In this document: positions 8,974 through 17,205 of the stretch, piece by piece | Layout of the letters: every line of letters begins with the position of its first letter | Numbering within the stretch: position 1 is the stretch's first letter | Assembly (NCBI RefSeq): GCF_047314965.1 | Contig: NZ_JBLBVK010000048.1 | Location: 62,001-126,000 of the forward strand | DNA: 64,000 bases | Origin: JAVJUV01 sp047314965 | GTDB taxonomy: Bacteria > Pseudomonadota > Alphaproteobacteria > Rhodobacterales > Rhodobacteraceae | Reading direction: 5' to 3' | Made by a program: the position numbers and the translations under genes | The notes under the pieces: generated by a model | The model's database searches: none | Told to the model about the DNA's origin: nothing | Seen by the model: only the letters and a program-made list of their open reading frames with translations

Positions 8974-9786
8974 TTGGCCACTCGCAGGCAAATCTACGAA
9001 GCGAAGGTCAGGCGGCGGTCGAATACGATTGCCGCCTTGTCTACTTTTGGTGTGTTTGCGGCTCTGATCGTTCTGATCCCGCTGGCGCCGGGCTGGGAGG
9101 CGGTGAAGAAGAGTTTCTTCAATGCCGAGGTCTTTGCGAAGACATTTCCGGGTTTGCTTGAAGCGTTTTTGCTGGACGTTGCGATCTTCGCGTGGTCGGC
9201 CCCTTTGATCTTTATATTGGGCCTTCTGGTCGCCCTGGCACGAGATGTTCGGTCGCCGGCGCTGTATCCTTTGCGGTTGTTCGGGATCGTTTACACGGAT
9301 GTGTTCCGGGGTGTTCCGGTGATCCTTGTCATTTATCTGATCGGCTTCGGAATTCCGGGGCTTGGACTGCCCAGACCGTGGAACTCCCCCTATATCTGGG
9401 GCACCGTTGCGCTGGTCCTTACCTATGCGGCCTATGTCGCCGAGGTGTTCCGGACAGGGATCGAATCGATTCATCAAAGCCAGCGATCGGCGGCAGCGTC
9501 TCTGGGGTTGTCGAATGCAGATATCATGCGCTTCGTGATCCTGCCGCAGGCGATCCGTCGCGTCGTTCCTGCGAACATGAACCTGTTCATCGCCCTCCAG
9601 AAGGACGTGGCACTTCTGTCGTTCATCGGGCCGGTAGAGATCTTCCGGCAGGCAGGGGTCTACAAGTCGCTGCTCGCGAACTTCACACCCTATGTCGGCG
9701 CGGCTCTTATTTTCCTGGCGATCACGATCCCGGCGACGCGGTATGCCGATTACCTTCTGGCCCGGCAGCTTCGGGAGCGATCCTGA
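8974..9786 (+). CDS. amino acid ABC transporter permease (HisM/HisQ type)
   Basis: 270 aa from a TTG at 8974, three bases after the binding-protein stop; no ATG fits better, and this start keeps the basic N-terminal leader before TM1. Five or so membrane segments are present. The signature loop is near EVFRTGIESIHQSQRSAAAS-LG, matching the EAA motif (G at its conserved place) that docks on the ATPase. The C-terminal half contains the family's ILPQAIRRVVPANMN stretch. With only one permease gene the channel is presumably a homodimer. The stop overlaps the ATPase start by one base. Confidence 0.92.
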   Translation: MATRRQIYEAKVRRRSNTIAALSTFGVFAALIVLIPLAPGWEAVKKSFFNAEVFAKTFPGLLEAFLLDVAIFAWSAPLIFILGLLVALARDVRSPALYPLRLFGIVYTDVFRGVPVILVIYLIGFGIPGLGLPRPWNSPYIWGTVALVLTYAAYVAEVFRTGIESIHQSQRSAAASLGLSNADIMRFVILPQAIRRVVPANMNLFIALQKDVALLSFIGPVEIFRQAGVYKSLLANFTPYVGAALIFLAITIPATRYADYLLARQLRERS

Positions 9787-10514
9787 TGGCGAAGCTGGAG
9801 GCAAGGGGTATCCGCAAGAGTTTCGGCCCGAACGAGGTATGCCGGGGCATCGACCTGAGTGTCGACCAGGGCGAAATGGTGTGCCTGATCGGAGCATCGG
9901 GTTCGGGCAAGTCAACGCTTCTGAGATGTCTGAACCTCCTGGAACCCATTGACGATGGGGAGATCTGGCTGGATGGGCAGGACATCTCGATACCGGGACT
10001 GGATCCGCAACCGGTGCGCCAAAGGATCGGGATGGTCTTCCAGAGCTACAACCTGTTCCCGCATATGACCGCCGTGGAGAACGCGATGCTGGCGCCTCGG
10101 AGAGTGCGGAACATGACCCGTGAGGCGCTGTTGGCGGGGATCACCGAACTCTTCGAGAGATTTGGGCTGAAGGACCGCATGGAACATTATCCCGACCAGT
10201 TGTCGGGCGGGCAGCAGCAACGCGTGGCGATCGTTCGGGCGCTGGCGATGAAGCCAGAAATCATGCTGTTCGACGAGATCACCAGTGCACTTGACCCCGA
10301 ACTGGTAGGCGAGGTTCTGGATGTGCTGCGCCAGCTTCGGGAAGAGGGAATGACCATGGTTCTGGCGACCCACGAGATGGGCTTTGCGCGAGAACTGGCC
10401 GACAAGGTGTGTTTTCTGGACGAGGGCGTGATCCTGGAGGAAGGACCGCCCGAGCAGCTGTTCGGCGCGCCGATGCGGGACCGGACACGCGCCTTCCTCA
10501 AACGTGTTCTCTGA
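9786..10514 (+). CDS. amino acid ABC transporter ATP-binding protein (GlnQ/HisP type)
   Basis: 242 aa. Walker A is GASGSGKST, the Q-loop is VFQSYNLFPH, the signature is LSGGQQQRVAIVRAL, Walker B is IMLFDEITSALDPE, and the H-loop is ATHEMGFA. The combination DEITSALDPE and THEMGFA is typical of polar amino acid uptake ATPases. The start codon overlaps the permease stop (TGATG). From 10515 to 10745 no gene is seen; that stretch contains a small inverted motif (TTCCGGA...TTCCGG, near 10678) and no T-tract terminator. Confidence 0.94.
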   Translation: MAKLEARGIRKSFGPNEVCRGIDLSVDQGEMVCLIGASGSGKSTLLRCLNLLEPIDDGEIWLDGQDISIPGLDPQPVRQRIGMVFQSYNLFPHMTAVENAMLAPRRVRNMTREALLAGITELFERFGLKDRMEHYPDQLSGGQQQRVAIVRALAMKPEIMLFDEITSALDPELVGEVLDVLRQLREEGMTMVLATHEMGFARELADKVCFLDEGVILEEGPPEQLFGAPMRDRTRAFLKRVL

Positions 10515-10745
10515 CAAAGGTTAATGGATTTCGACCACAAGGTTCGTCCGACGGGTGGCCCGCGCATCCGTCGTGCAATGGAATGCTGTCTTGAACCCTT
10601 TAAAACAAGCCTGAACCTCTGTCGGCAAAGCGTCTGCAAAACGTATGCAAAGCGTATGGCAACAGAAATGCGATCCTTCCGGAGTTCTTCCGGGATCACA
10701 AGATATGGTGGCTGCGACCCGACCCGGGCCGGCAGCCTCTCGGTG

Positions 10746-11471
10746 TCACGCGGCGCCGGGTATTGGTGCACCGTCCCAGGTGCCTTCGCTTGAAATCAGC
10801 CGGGCCCGCGTGAACGAGGACCTGTCGAACATCGATCCGTCGCGACTTTGATCCATAAGCGTCTTGTGCACACCGGGCTTGTAGGCGCCGGAGATCATCT
10901 CGCGGTCGTCCTTCCAGACCGTCAGCGTGAATCCGTCCCGCCCGTCGAAACCGCCGTTGAACACGCCGTTGCAAAGATTTCCGGGGTGATCGCTGTAGAA
11001 ATCCATCACCTCCCGAATGCCCTGCATGAAATTCGCGATCCTGGGGATCTGGTCCGGATCGCGCGAGTTGTAGCCGGCCGTGGTAACCACGAGCATGTGG
11101 CCCCCAGCAGGAGCCTTTGCTGTGCGGAGCGCCGTTCCGTTCTCCAGGGTTCCGCGCCAGTTGACCTCGCCATGATGCGCGATCGGCACAGCTATCGCAT
11201 GCCAGGCCTCGGTCGTTTCTTCGAGCCAGGGCAGATGTTCACCGGGCGAGCCGAACACGGCTTCTGCGTCGGCGCGTGAATCGTAAATGCCGAGACCGCA
11301 CCAGACCTCGGATTTCCATGTGGGCAATCCTATGTCGTTCACACTGTGGCTGGGACAGAAACGCCAGCAATCGGCTTGCGGCGGTGGCTCGAAGCTTTGG
11401 TCGGCAACGGAAATGGCGTTTGGAAACCGCACCCGGTGCAAGGTTATCCAATGGTGTTCGTTCTCGGTCAT
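10746..11471 (-). CDS. uncharacterised protein, CrtA/dimeric alpha-beta-barrel-like
   Basis: 241 aa, no signal peptide, no membrane segment. The sequence has two features that recall the spheroidene monooxygenase (CrtA)-like family: an early strand-helix unit ending in WCGLGIYDSRADAEAVF, and a late one with TVWKDDREMISGAYKPGVH followed by FDRSSFTRARLISSEGTWDG. In CrtA-like proteins a comparable C-terminal region ends in an 'ARF...GTW.G' pattern. Heme or substrate residues cannot be assigned by eye, so no reaction is claimed. The ATG at 11471 has a strong ribosome site (GGGGGG six bases upstream). It is monocistronic, between the amino acid transporter and the divergent phospholipase D gene. 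Confidence 0.6.
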   Translation of the reverse strand: MTENEHHWITLHRVRFPNAISVADQSFEPPPQADCWRFCPSHSVNDIGLPTWKSEVWCGLGIYDSRADAEAVFGSPGEHLPWLEETTEAWHAIAVPIAHHGEVNWRGTLENGTALRTAKAPAGGHMLVVTTAGYNSRDPDQIPRIANFMQGIREVMDFYSDHPGNLCNGVFNGGFDGRDGFTLTVWKDDREMISGAYKPGVHKTLMDQSRDGSMFDRSSFTRARLISSEGTWDGAPIPGAA

Positions 11472-11634
11472 GATCACCCCCCTGATCGACTGACCTTAGG
11501 CGGGTTTTCCTGGATCGCAAAACTATCACTGATTGGCATCGTCTGTTTGCACCGGGCCGCGGAGCGGCCTAGCCTCTGAACAGGCACAATCCCGAGCAAG
11601 GGATTTGGGTTCCATTGAGCAGAGAAAGCCCCGC

Positions 11635-13191
11635 ATGCGCTGGTTCTTGAAGTTGGCACTGAGCGTCGTTGCAATTGCGGCCGTTGCGATCTTGTCGTTG
11701 CGGTTGCTCTATCCGTTGCCGGATCTGCCCGATGCAGAGACTGGTGGTGACTGGCCTGCGCTGGGAGATACGGACATCGGGCGGATCGTCGAGGCGCTGG
11801 CGGAGGCGAATCCCGGCACATCGGGTGTTCTCCCTCTGGAGCGTGGCACCGATGCCTTCGCGGCCCGGGTCTTGCTGATCCGAACGGCGGCACGGACCAT
11901 CGATGCGCAGTATTACATATGGCAGGACGATCTGACCGGCATACGCCTTTTGTCCGAGTTGCAGGATGCCGCGATGCGCGGTGTCCGCGTTCGTCTTCTG
12001 GTGGATGACAACGGAACCCCCGATCTTGACCAGGAACTGGCCGCGCTGGATGCCCTTCCGACAGCGGAAGTGAGGGTATTCAACCCGTTCACGATGCGGG
12101 ATCACAGGATCCTCAACTACACGTTCGATTTCTTCCGTCTGAACCGGCGTATGCACAACAAGTCGCTGACCGCCGATGCTGCGGCCACTATCGTGGGCGG
12201 GCGGAATATCGGCGATGTCTACTTCGAAACCGGAAGCGGCCACACCTATCTGGATCTGGATGTCCTGGCCGTGGGGCCGGCTGCGATGGATGTCTCGGAG
12301 GATTTCGAACGGTACTGGTTCAGCGGCTCATCCCATGCGATCAGCAGCCTCGTCGAAGCAGAGCGCGGTGCGGAAAGCCTTTTGGCGGCGCGCGACGCGG
12401 AGCTTCGCGAGACCGAGCAGGCGCGGGCCTATTCAGAAGTGGTGCGCCAATCTCCCATCATCGGGCAGCTGATGTCGGGGGAGTTGCCGCTGGAGTGGGT
12501 GCCGACACTTCTGTTCAGCGATGACCCCGGGAAGGGTCTTGGCTTGGTGGATGTCTCGGAGTTGATGATCCGAAAGCTGATGACCGAACTGGGACCGCCG
12601 CAGAGTTCGTTCGACATTGTCTCGGCCTATTTCATCACCGGAGAGACGGCGACCGAGCATATGGCAGGCTTTGCGTCGGAGGGTGTTCGGGTGCGGACGC
12701 TGACGAACTCGCTGGAAGCGACCGATGTGGCCGTGGTTCACGCCGGCTACATCAACTATCGCGATGCCCTGATCGATGGCGGCGTGGAGGTTTACGAGCT
12801 GCGCAGCGACCATGGCGCGCGGCGGGCGGTCAACGATCTGGGCATGATGGAGCTGTCGCGGGCGGCGCTGCATGCCAAGACCTTCGCCATGGATGGGCGC
12901 CGCGCATTCATCGGGTCGCTGAACTTCGATCCCCGGTCGCGGCGGCTGAATACGGAGATGGGTTTCCTGATCGACAGCCCGAGGATCGCTGGCCTGATCT
13001 CGGGCTGGATGGATGAGACCTTGCGGTATTTGGCATATCGGGTGAGCCGGGATGAGGTTGGCGGTCTGCTGTGGACGGCGGAGGACGCCGATGGCGGCGT
13101 CGCCAGCTTCGATGTCGAACCGAACACGACCGTGCCGTTGCGCCTTCTGGTGACCATTGCCAGTTATCTGCCGGTCGAGTGGATGCTCTGA
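11635..13191 (+). CDS. phospholipase D / cardiolipin synthase family protein, membrane-anchored
   Basis: 518 aa. Residues 5-27 form an N-terminal membrane anchor or uncleaved signal. Two HKD motifs are complete: MHNKSLTAD (His174, Lys176, Asp181) and LHAKTFAMD (His413, Lys415, Asp420), the second followed by FIGSLNFDPRS. Each domain also has the downstream Gly-Gly/Ser-Asn element (IVGGRN; IGSLN). The family includes cardiolipin synthases and periplasmic phospholipase D; the single anchor and the long linker resemble the ClsC/YmdC-type proteins. The start was placed at ATG 11635, which follows AGAGAAAG, rather than further upstream. It converges on the pxpC gene four bases away. Confidence 0.88.
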   Translation: MRWFLKLALSVVAIAAVAILSLRLLYPLPDLPDAETGGDWPALGDTDIGRIVEALAEANPGTSGVLPLERGTDAFAARVLLIRTAARTIDAQYYIWQDDLTGIRLLSELQDAAMRGVRVRLLVDDNGTPDLDQELAALDALPTAEVRVFNPFTMRDHRILNYTFDFFRLNRRMHNKSLTADAAATIVGGRNIGDVYFETGSGHTYLDLDVLAVGPAAMDVSEDFERYWFSGSSHAISSLVEAERGAESLLAARDAELRETEQARAYSEVVRQSPIIGQLMSGELPLEWVPTLLFSDDPGKGLGLVDVSELMIRKLMTELGPPQSSFDIVSAYFITGETATEHMAGFASEGVRVRTLTNSLEATDVAVVHAGYINYRDALIDGGVEVYELRSDHGARRAVNDLGMMELSRAALHAKTFAMDGRRAFIGSLNFDPRSRRLNTEMGFLIDSPRIAGLISGWMDETLRYLAYRVSRDEVGGLLWTAEDADGGVASFDVEPNTTVPLRLLVTIASYLPVEWML

Positions 13192-13195
13192 GGGC

Positions 13196-14206
13196 TTAGC
13201 CGACGATGTCGTCCGGGGGGCGGTCGATCAGTTCGTAGGACAGAAGGTCCGCCATCTCGCGCGGGTCGCGGATGCGGGGCGTCCGGGCTTTTCGGAGGCT
13301 TCGGTAGATCTCGTCGTCGCCCTTCCATGTTTTTTCCGCTTCGTCGAAAGCGATGAAGCGGAACCGGATCTGCGCACCGGGCAACGCCTGCGCGATGCGG
13401 GGCAGGTCGGCGGGGATGACGGTTCCGATCCGGGGATAGCCGCCCATGGTCTGGCATTCGCACAGGAGAACGAATGGCGTGCCGTCGCCGGTCATCTGGA
13501 TATCGCCCTCGGAGATGAAATCCGAGACCTGCCCGAGCTGGGCTGCGGTCGCGAAGGGCGCGCCTTCCTGATCCATGCGCACGCCCTGCCGGTTGCCGCG
13601 CGGGCTGCGGGTGAAGGTCGTGGCTTCGAACCGGTCCAGAACGTCCTGCGGGAAAAGACCGGTCTGGGGGCCGGGGATCACCTGGATCGGCTGGGTGCCG
13701 GGGGCTCCAGGGGCAAGACGCAGGGGAGGCGCATCCGGCTCGGGGTCGGCGCCGAAGGGCAGGCGGTCGCCGGGCGAGAGATCGGGTCCAAGCCCCGCGA
13801 TCCGGTGACGCCCGCGCCCTCCGAGTTCCTCGTCGGTCAGAAGACCGCCTGCAATATGCAGATAGCCGTAGACGCCATCTTCCGCAGGGCCGATGTCGAG
13901 CGTGTCTCCGGTGTTCAGCCTATAAGAGGCGTGGTCCTCGATCGGACTGCCGTTGATGCTGGCGCGCAGTCGTGCGCCGGACAAGGCGATCCGGGTTGGT
14001 TTGTCCACCCGGAAACGTCCGCCGCCGACGGTCATCTCAAGCGCTGCCGCGTCGGGTGGATTTCCCACGAGCGCTGCCCCTGTCAGGAAGCCCAGACGAT
14101 CGGCCGCGCCGCCGCGCGACAGACCAAGTCCCATGCCATGGGGTCGGCCCAGGTCCTGGACGGTGAGGCCGGGGCCGGCGCGATCGATGATGAGGTGGCC
14201 GGTCAC
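13196..14206 (-). CDS. pxpC: 5-oxoprolinase subunit C (biotin-dependent carboxyltransferase family)
   Basis: 336 aa from a GTG at 14206 that overlaps the pxpB stop (GTGA). It carries the PxpC/KipA/UreA-AHS2 fold: IDRAGPGLTVQDLGRPHG at the N terminus, LSRGGAADRLGF, the middle motif GALEMT-like AALEMTVGGG, and near the C terminus LLCECQTMGGYPRIGTVIPADLP. Together with PxpB and PxpA this subunit makes an ATP-dependent enzyme that opens 5-oxoproline to glutamate, a metabolite-repair step. PxpA (LamB/YcsF) is not encoded in the window. The reading frame is open further upstream, but that part only overlaps pxpB. Confidence 0.9.
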   Translation of the reverse strand: MTGHLIIDRAGPGLTVQDLGRPHGMGLGLSRGGAADRLGFLTGAALVGNPPDAAALEMTVGGGRFRVDKPTRIALSGARLRASINGSPIEDHASYRLNTGDTLDIGPAEDGVYGYLHIAGGLLTDEELGGRGRHRIAGLGPDLSPGDRLPFGADPEPDAPPLRLAPGAPGTQPIQVIPGPQTGLFPQDVLDRFEATTFTRSPRGNRQGVRMDQEGAPFATAAQLGQVSDFISEGDIQMTGDGTPFVLLCECQTMGGYPRIGTVIPADLPRIAQALPGAQIRFRFIAFDEAEKTWKGDDEIYRSLRKARTPRIRDPREMADLLSYELIDRPPDDIVG

Positions 14207-14937
14207 TCGATCGGCTCCGCCATTGCGCCGCCCAACGGACCTGCTTCGGACAGGCGTGCGAAGTCCTTTGCCGGTACCGGCTCGAACCGCACGGTGTCCC
14301 CGGCCTTGAGAGGAATCGGCGGGGTGCCATTGCGCGCATAGCAACGGAACGCCGTTCGTCCGATCTGACGCCAGCCGGTCGGCGCGGCATTGGCAAAGGG
14401 AATCACTTGCCGGACGGCGACCACGACGGCGCCGCGGGGCACCTCGGGCGTCACCTCGGTTTGCCGGGGAATGTTCCAGTGCTCGTCCATGAAGCCCAGG
14501 TAGGGTTGTCCCGGCGCGAAGCCGAGGGCGAGCACGCGCAACTCCGACACCGCAATCTCGGCAACCGCCTGATCTGGCGTGCGCCCTATGGCATCGGCCA
14601 CCTCGTCAAGCTGCGGGCCGTAGTCACCCCCGAAAACGGCCGGCATACGCCAAAGCGTCCGACCCTCGGGCAGGGGGGCGTGATACCAGTCCATCGCCGA
14701 AAGACGGTCGCGAAGTTCGTCCTGTAGCCGGGCACGCGTGATGTCGCCGGGACGGAACCGGACCAATACCGATGTTAGCGACGTGGCTGTTTCGGTGATA
14801 CCCGTCGGCAGATCATGCTCAAGTGCGCCGCGATAGGAGAGCGCAGCCCGATTCGCGGCTTCGCTGAGCGTATCAGCGAAGCGGACGAGGATTCCATCTA
14901 GACCAAGCGGCAGGATTTCGGGCGAGGGCTCTGTCAT
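14203..14937 (-). CDS. pxpB: 5-oxoprolinase subunit B
   Basis: 244 aa, KipI/PxpB (AHS1) family. Recognisable elements are LPLGLDGILVRF at the start, ALGFAPGQPYLGFMDEHW in the middle, VPRGAVVVAVRQVIPFANAAPTGWRQIG toward the C terminus (only part quoted by motif), and LKAGDTVRFEPV near the end. It forms the ATP-using half of 5-oxoprolinase with PxpC. It is transcribed away from the branched-chain ABC transporter operon, sharing a 162-base promoter region. That proximity hints that the transporter may bring in an amino acid or pyroglutamate-like substrate, but this is inference. Confidence 0.92.
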   Translation of the reverse strand: MTEPSPEILPLGLDGILVRFADTLSEAANRAALSYRGALEHDLPTGITETATSLTSVLVRFRPGDITRARLQDELRDRLSAMDWYHAPLPEGRTLWRMPAVFGGDYGPQLDEVADAIGRTPDQAVAEIAVSELRVLALGFAPGQPYLGFMDEHWNIPRQTEVTPEVPRGAVVVAVRQVIPFANAAPTGWRQIGRTAFRCYARNGTPPIPLKAGDTVRFEPVPAKDFARLSEAGPLGGAMAEPIE

Positions 14938-15014
14938 CTTGGAGGCAACGTCTCACAGACCGGGGCGGATGAAAACATTGGCATTGATTTCGGGCTTGCC
15001 AGCAATGTGCATTC

Positions 15015-15032
15015 CTTGAACTTTGTCTCAAG
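15015..15032. promoter_or_regulatory. inverted repeat in pxpB / branched-chain ABC divergent promoter region
   Basis: CTTGA (15015-15019) and TCAAG (15028-15032) flank 8 bases in the intergenic region between pxpB and the binding-protein gene. The arms are only 5 bp, so this could be chance; it is listed because it sits centrally in the divergent promoter region and no other dyad is seen there. Confidence 0.2.
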
Positions 15033-15099
15033 CGATAGAATAACGGTTTGAAGAAAAGACAAGGCCCTGCTCGGGGCTGGAAGCAACGGGGAGACACTT

Positions 15100-16233
15100 A
15101 TGAAATTCAAGACACTTCTTCTGGGCGCCGCGATGCTTGCATCCGCACAGATGGCGGCCGCCGAGGTAAAGGTCGGCATGATCACCACCCTGTCCGGCGG
15201 TGGTGCCGGTCTGGGCATCGACGTGCGCGATGGCTTCATGCTGGCGGTCAAGCAATCGGGACGCGACGATCTCGAGGTCGTCATCGAGGACGACCAGCAG
15301 AAGCCCGACATTGCCGTGCAGCTCGCGGACAAGATGATCCAGTCCGAGAAGGTCGACGTGCTGACCGGAATCATCTGGTCGAACCTCGCCATGGCCGTAG
15401 TTCCGAGCGCGACGGCACAGGGCAAGATCTATCTTTCTCCGAATGCGGGGCCGTCGCCCTTGGCCGGCAAGGGGTGCCATCCCAATTACTTCAACGTCGC
15501 CTGGCAGAACGACAGCCTGCACAATGGCGGCGGAGCCTATGCGAATATCGCGGGCTACAAGAACACCTTCCTGCTGGCGCCGAATTATCCGGCTGGCACG
15601 GATGCGCTCAATGGCTTCAAGGCTCTGTATGAGGGCGAAGTCGCAGCCGAGGTCTATACGGAACTGGGCCAGACTGACTATGCCGCAGAGATCGCCCAGA
15701 TCCGGGCGTCGGGCGCCGACAGCGTTTATTTCTTCCTGCCCGGCGGGATGGGGATCTCGTTCCTGAAGCAGTACTCGGAAAGCGGCGTGGAGATTCCCGT
15801 CGTGGGACCGGCGTTCAGCTTTGACCAGGGAATCCTTCAAGCCGTGGGCGAGGCTGCGCTGGGTGTGAAAAACACCTCGCAGTGGAACAAGGATCTGGAC
15901 AATGCCGCGAACAAGGCCTTCGTCGAAAGCTTCCAGGCGGAGTACGGGCGCCTGCCGTCCCTTTACGCCAGCCAGGGTTTTGACACCGCAAACCTGCTGA
16001 TCAGCGCTATGGGCAAGGCCGACATCTCGGACCTGGACGCTTTCCGCGCCGCGCTGAAGGAAGCGGATTTCGCCAGCGTCCGGGGGGATTTCAAGTTTGG
16101 GCCGAACAACCATCCGATCCACGACGTGTATATCCGCGAAGTGATCAAGGAAGGCGATGTCTATACCAACAAGATCATCGGCAAGGTGCTTGAGGATCAC
16201 GGCGATCCTTATGCGGCCGAGTGCCAGATGTAA
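15100..16233 (+). CDS. branched-chain amino acid-type ABC transporter substrate-binding protein
   Basis: 377 aa, solute-binding family 6 (LivJ/LivK-like). Residues 1-21 form the signal peptide (cleavage after QMAAA). The mature part begins EVKVGMITTLSGGGAGLGID, a typical type I periplasmic-binding-protein start, followed by VIEDDQQKPDIAVQLADKMI. A good ribosome site (GGGGAGA) precedes ATG 15100. The true ligand is uncertain: the family takes leucine/valine but also many amides, aromatic acids and other compounds. It leads the operon; the stem-loop after its stop could set its expression above that of the membrane genes. Confidence 0.9.
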   Translation: MKFKTLLLGAAMLASAQMAAAEVKVGMITTLSGGGAGLGIDVRDGFMLAVKQSGRDDLEVVIEDDQQKPDIAVQLADKMIQSEKVDVLTGIIWSNLAMAVVPSATAQGKIYLSPNAGPSPLAGKGCHPNYFNVAWQNDSLHNGGGAYANIAGYKNTFLLAPNYPAGTDALNGFKALYEGEVAAEVYTELGQTDYAAEIAQIRASGADSVYFFLPGGMGISFLKQYSESGVEIPVVGPAFSFDQGILQAVGEAALGVKNTSQWNKDLDNAANKAFVESFQAEYGRLPSLYASQGFDTANLLISAMGKADISDLDAFRAALKEADFASVRGDFKFGPNNHPIHDVYIREVIKEGDVYTNKIIGKVLEDHGDPYAAECQM

Positions 16234-16241
16234 GAACGAGC

Positions 16242-16270
16242 CGACCCGCTCCGGTTGACGGAGCGGGTCG
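16242..16270 (+). repeat. intergenic stem-loop between binding protein and permease
   Basis: A perfect 11-bp stem: CGACCCGCTCC (16242-16252) pairs with GGAGCGGGTCG (16260-16270) around the 7-base loop GGTTGAC. There is no T-tract, so it is more likely an mRNA stabiliser or processing site than a terminator. It lies directly after the binding-protein stop and 14 bases before the permease start. Confidence 0.75.
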
Positions 16271-16284
16271 TCGCTGAGACGGGC

Positions 16285-17205
16285 ATGTCCACCATCCTGA
16301 TCATCGAGCAGGTTCTGAACGGCCTGCAGCTTGGGGTCATGCTGTTTCTCATGGCGGCCGGCCTGACGCTGATTTTCGGCGTCATGGGGTTGATCAACCT
16401 GGCGCATGGATCGCTCTATATGGTCGGCGCTTTTGCCGCGGCCTGGGTGGCCGGGGCCACGGGCTCTTTCATCCTGGCCCTGATCGGCGCGCTGGTCGCG
16501 GCGGCGCTGGCGGGGGCGATCGTGGAACTGGTGGTGATCCGGCGTCTGTACGAGAAGGATCACCTGGACCAGGTTCTGGCGACCTTTGCTCTGATCCTGA
16601 TCTTCTCGGAAGGTACCCGCTGGATTTTCGGGTCGTTCCCATTGTTCCTGGATATTCCGGACGCATTGTCAGGACCCGTCACCTTGCCTGGAGGCATCCA
16701 GTACCCGCTGTACCGGCTGGTCCTGATCCTTGCGGGTCTGCTGATCGCGCTGGGCCTGGACCTGCTTATCACACGGACGCGGATCGGCATCCGCATCCGG
16801 GCAGGCGAGAACGACCGCGAGATGACGGCTGCGCTGGGGATCGACATCTCGAAGCTTTACACGCTGGTCTTTGCGCTGGGCGCGGGTCTGGCCGGCTTGG
16901 CGGGCGCGATGGTGGGCGCGATCCAGTCGGTGCAGGTGGGCATGGGCGAGCCGGTTCTGATCCTGGCTTTCGTCGTCATCGTTATCGGCGGCATCGGGTC
17001 GATCCGGGGCGCGCTGGTGGGCGCGCTGCTGGTGGGGCTGACCGACACGCTTGGGGGCATCTTCCTGCCGGAACTGTTCAAGCTCTTTATGGAGCCATCC
17101 TCGGCCACATCCGTCGGCGCGTCGCTGTCGTCGATGGCGATCTACATCCTGATGGGTGCGATCCTGATCTGGCGGCCTACGGGACTGTTCGGGGCGCGCG
17201 CATGA
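16285..17205 (+). CDS. livH: branched-chain amino acid ABC transporter permease LivH
   Basis: 306 aa, about eight membrane segments. The family hallmarks are the N-terminal LNGLQLGVMLFLMAAGLTL, then FGVMGLINLAHGSLYM, and the cytoplasmic coupling region with RAGENDREMTAALGIDISKL. ATG 16285 was chosen over a TTG at 16255, because the TTG would start translation inside the stem-loop. The stop overlaps livM by four bases. Confidence 0.92.
   Translation: MSTILIIEQVLNGLQLGVMLFLMAAGLTLIFGVMGLINLAHGSLYMVGAFAAAWVAGATGSFILALIGALVAAALAGAIVELVVIRRLYEKDHLDQVLATFALILIFSEGTRWIFGSFPLFLDIPDALSGPVTLPGGIQYPLYRLVLILAGLLIALGLDLLITRTRIGIRIRAGENDREMTAALGIDISKLYTLVFALGAGLAGLAGAMVGAIQSVQVGMGEPVLILAFVVIVIGGIGSIRGALVGALLVGLTDTLGGIFLPELFKLFMEPSSATSVGASLSSMAIYILMGAILIWRPTGLFGARA

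Noticed and set aside
13157..14341. Long plus-strand frame opposite pxpC/pxpB
   Set aside because: Product has low-complexity Arg/Gly-rich composition typical of a shadow frame; pxpC and pxpB on the other strand have clear family motifs.
15028..16563. Long minus-strand frame opposite the branched-chain binding-protein gene
   Set aside because: Shadow of the well-supported plus-strand gene, rich in Arg/His/Asp with no motif.
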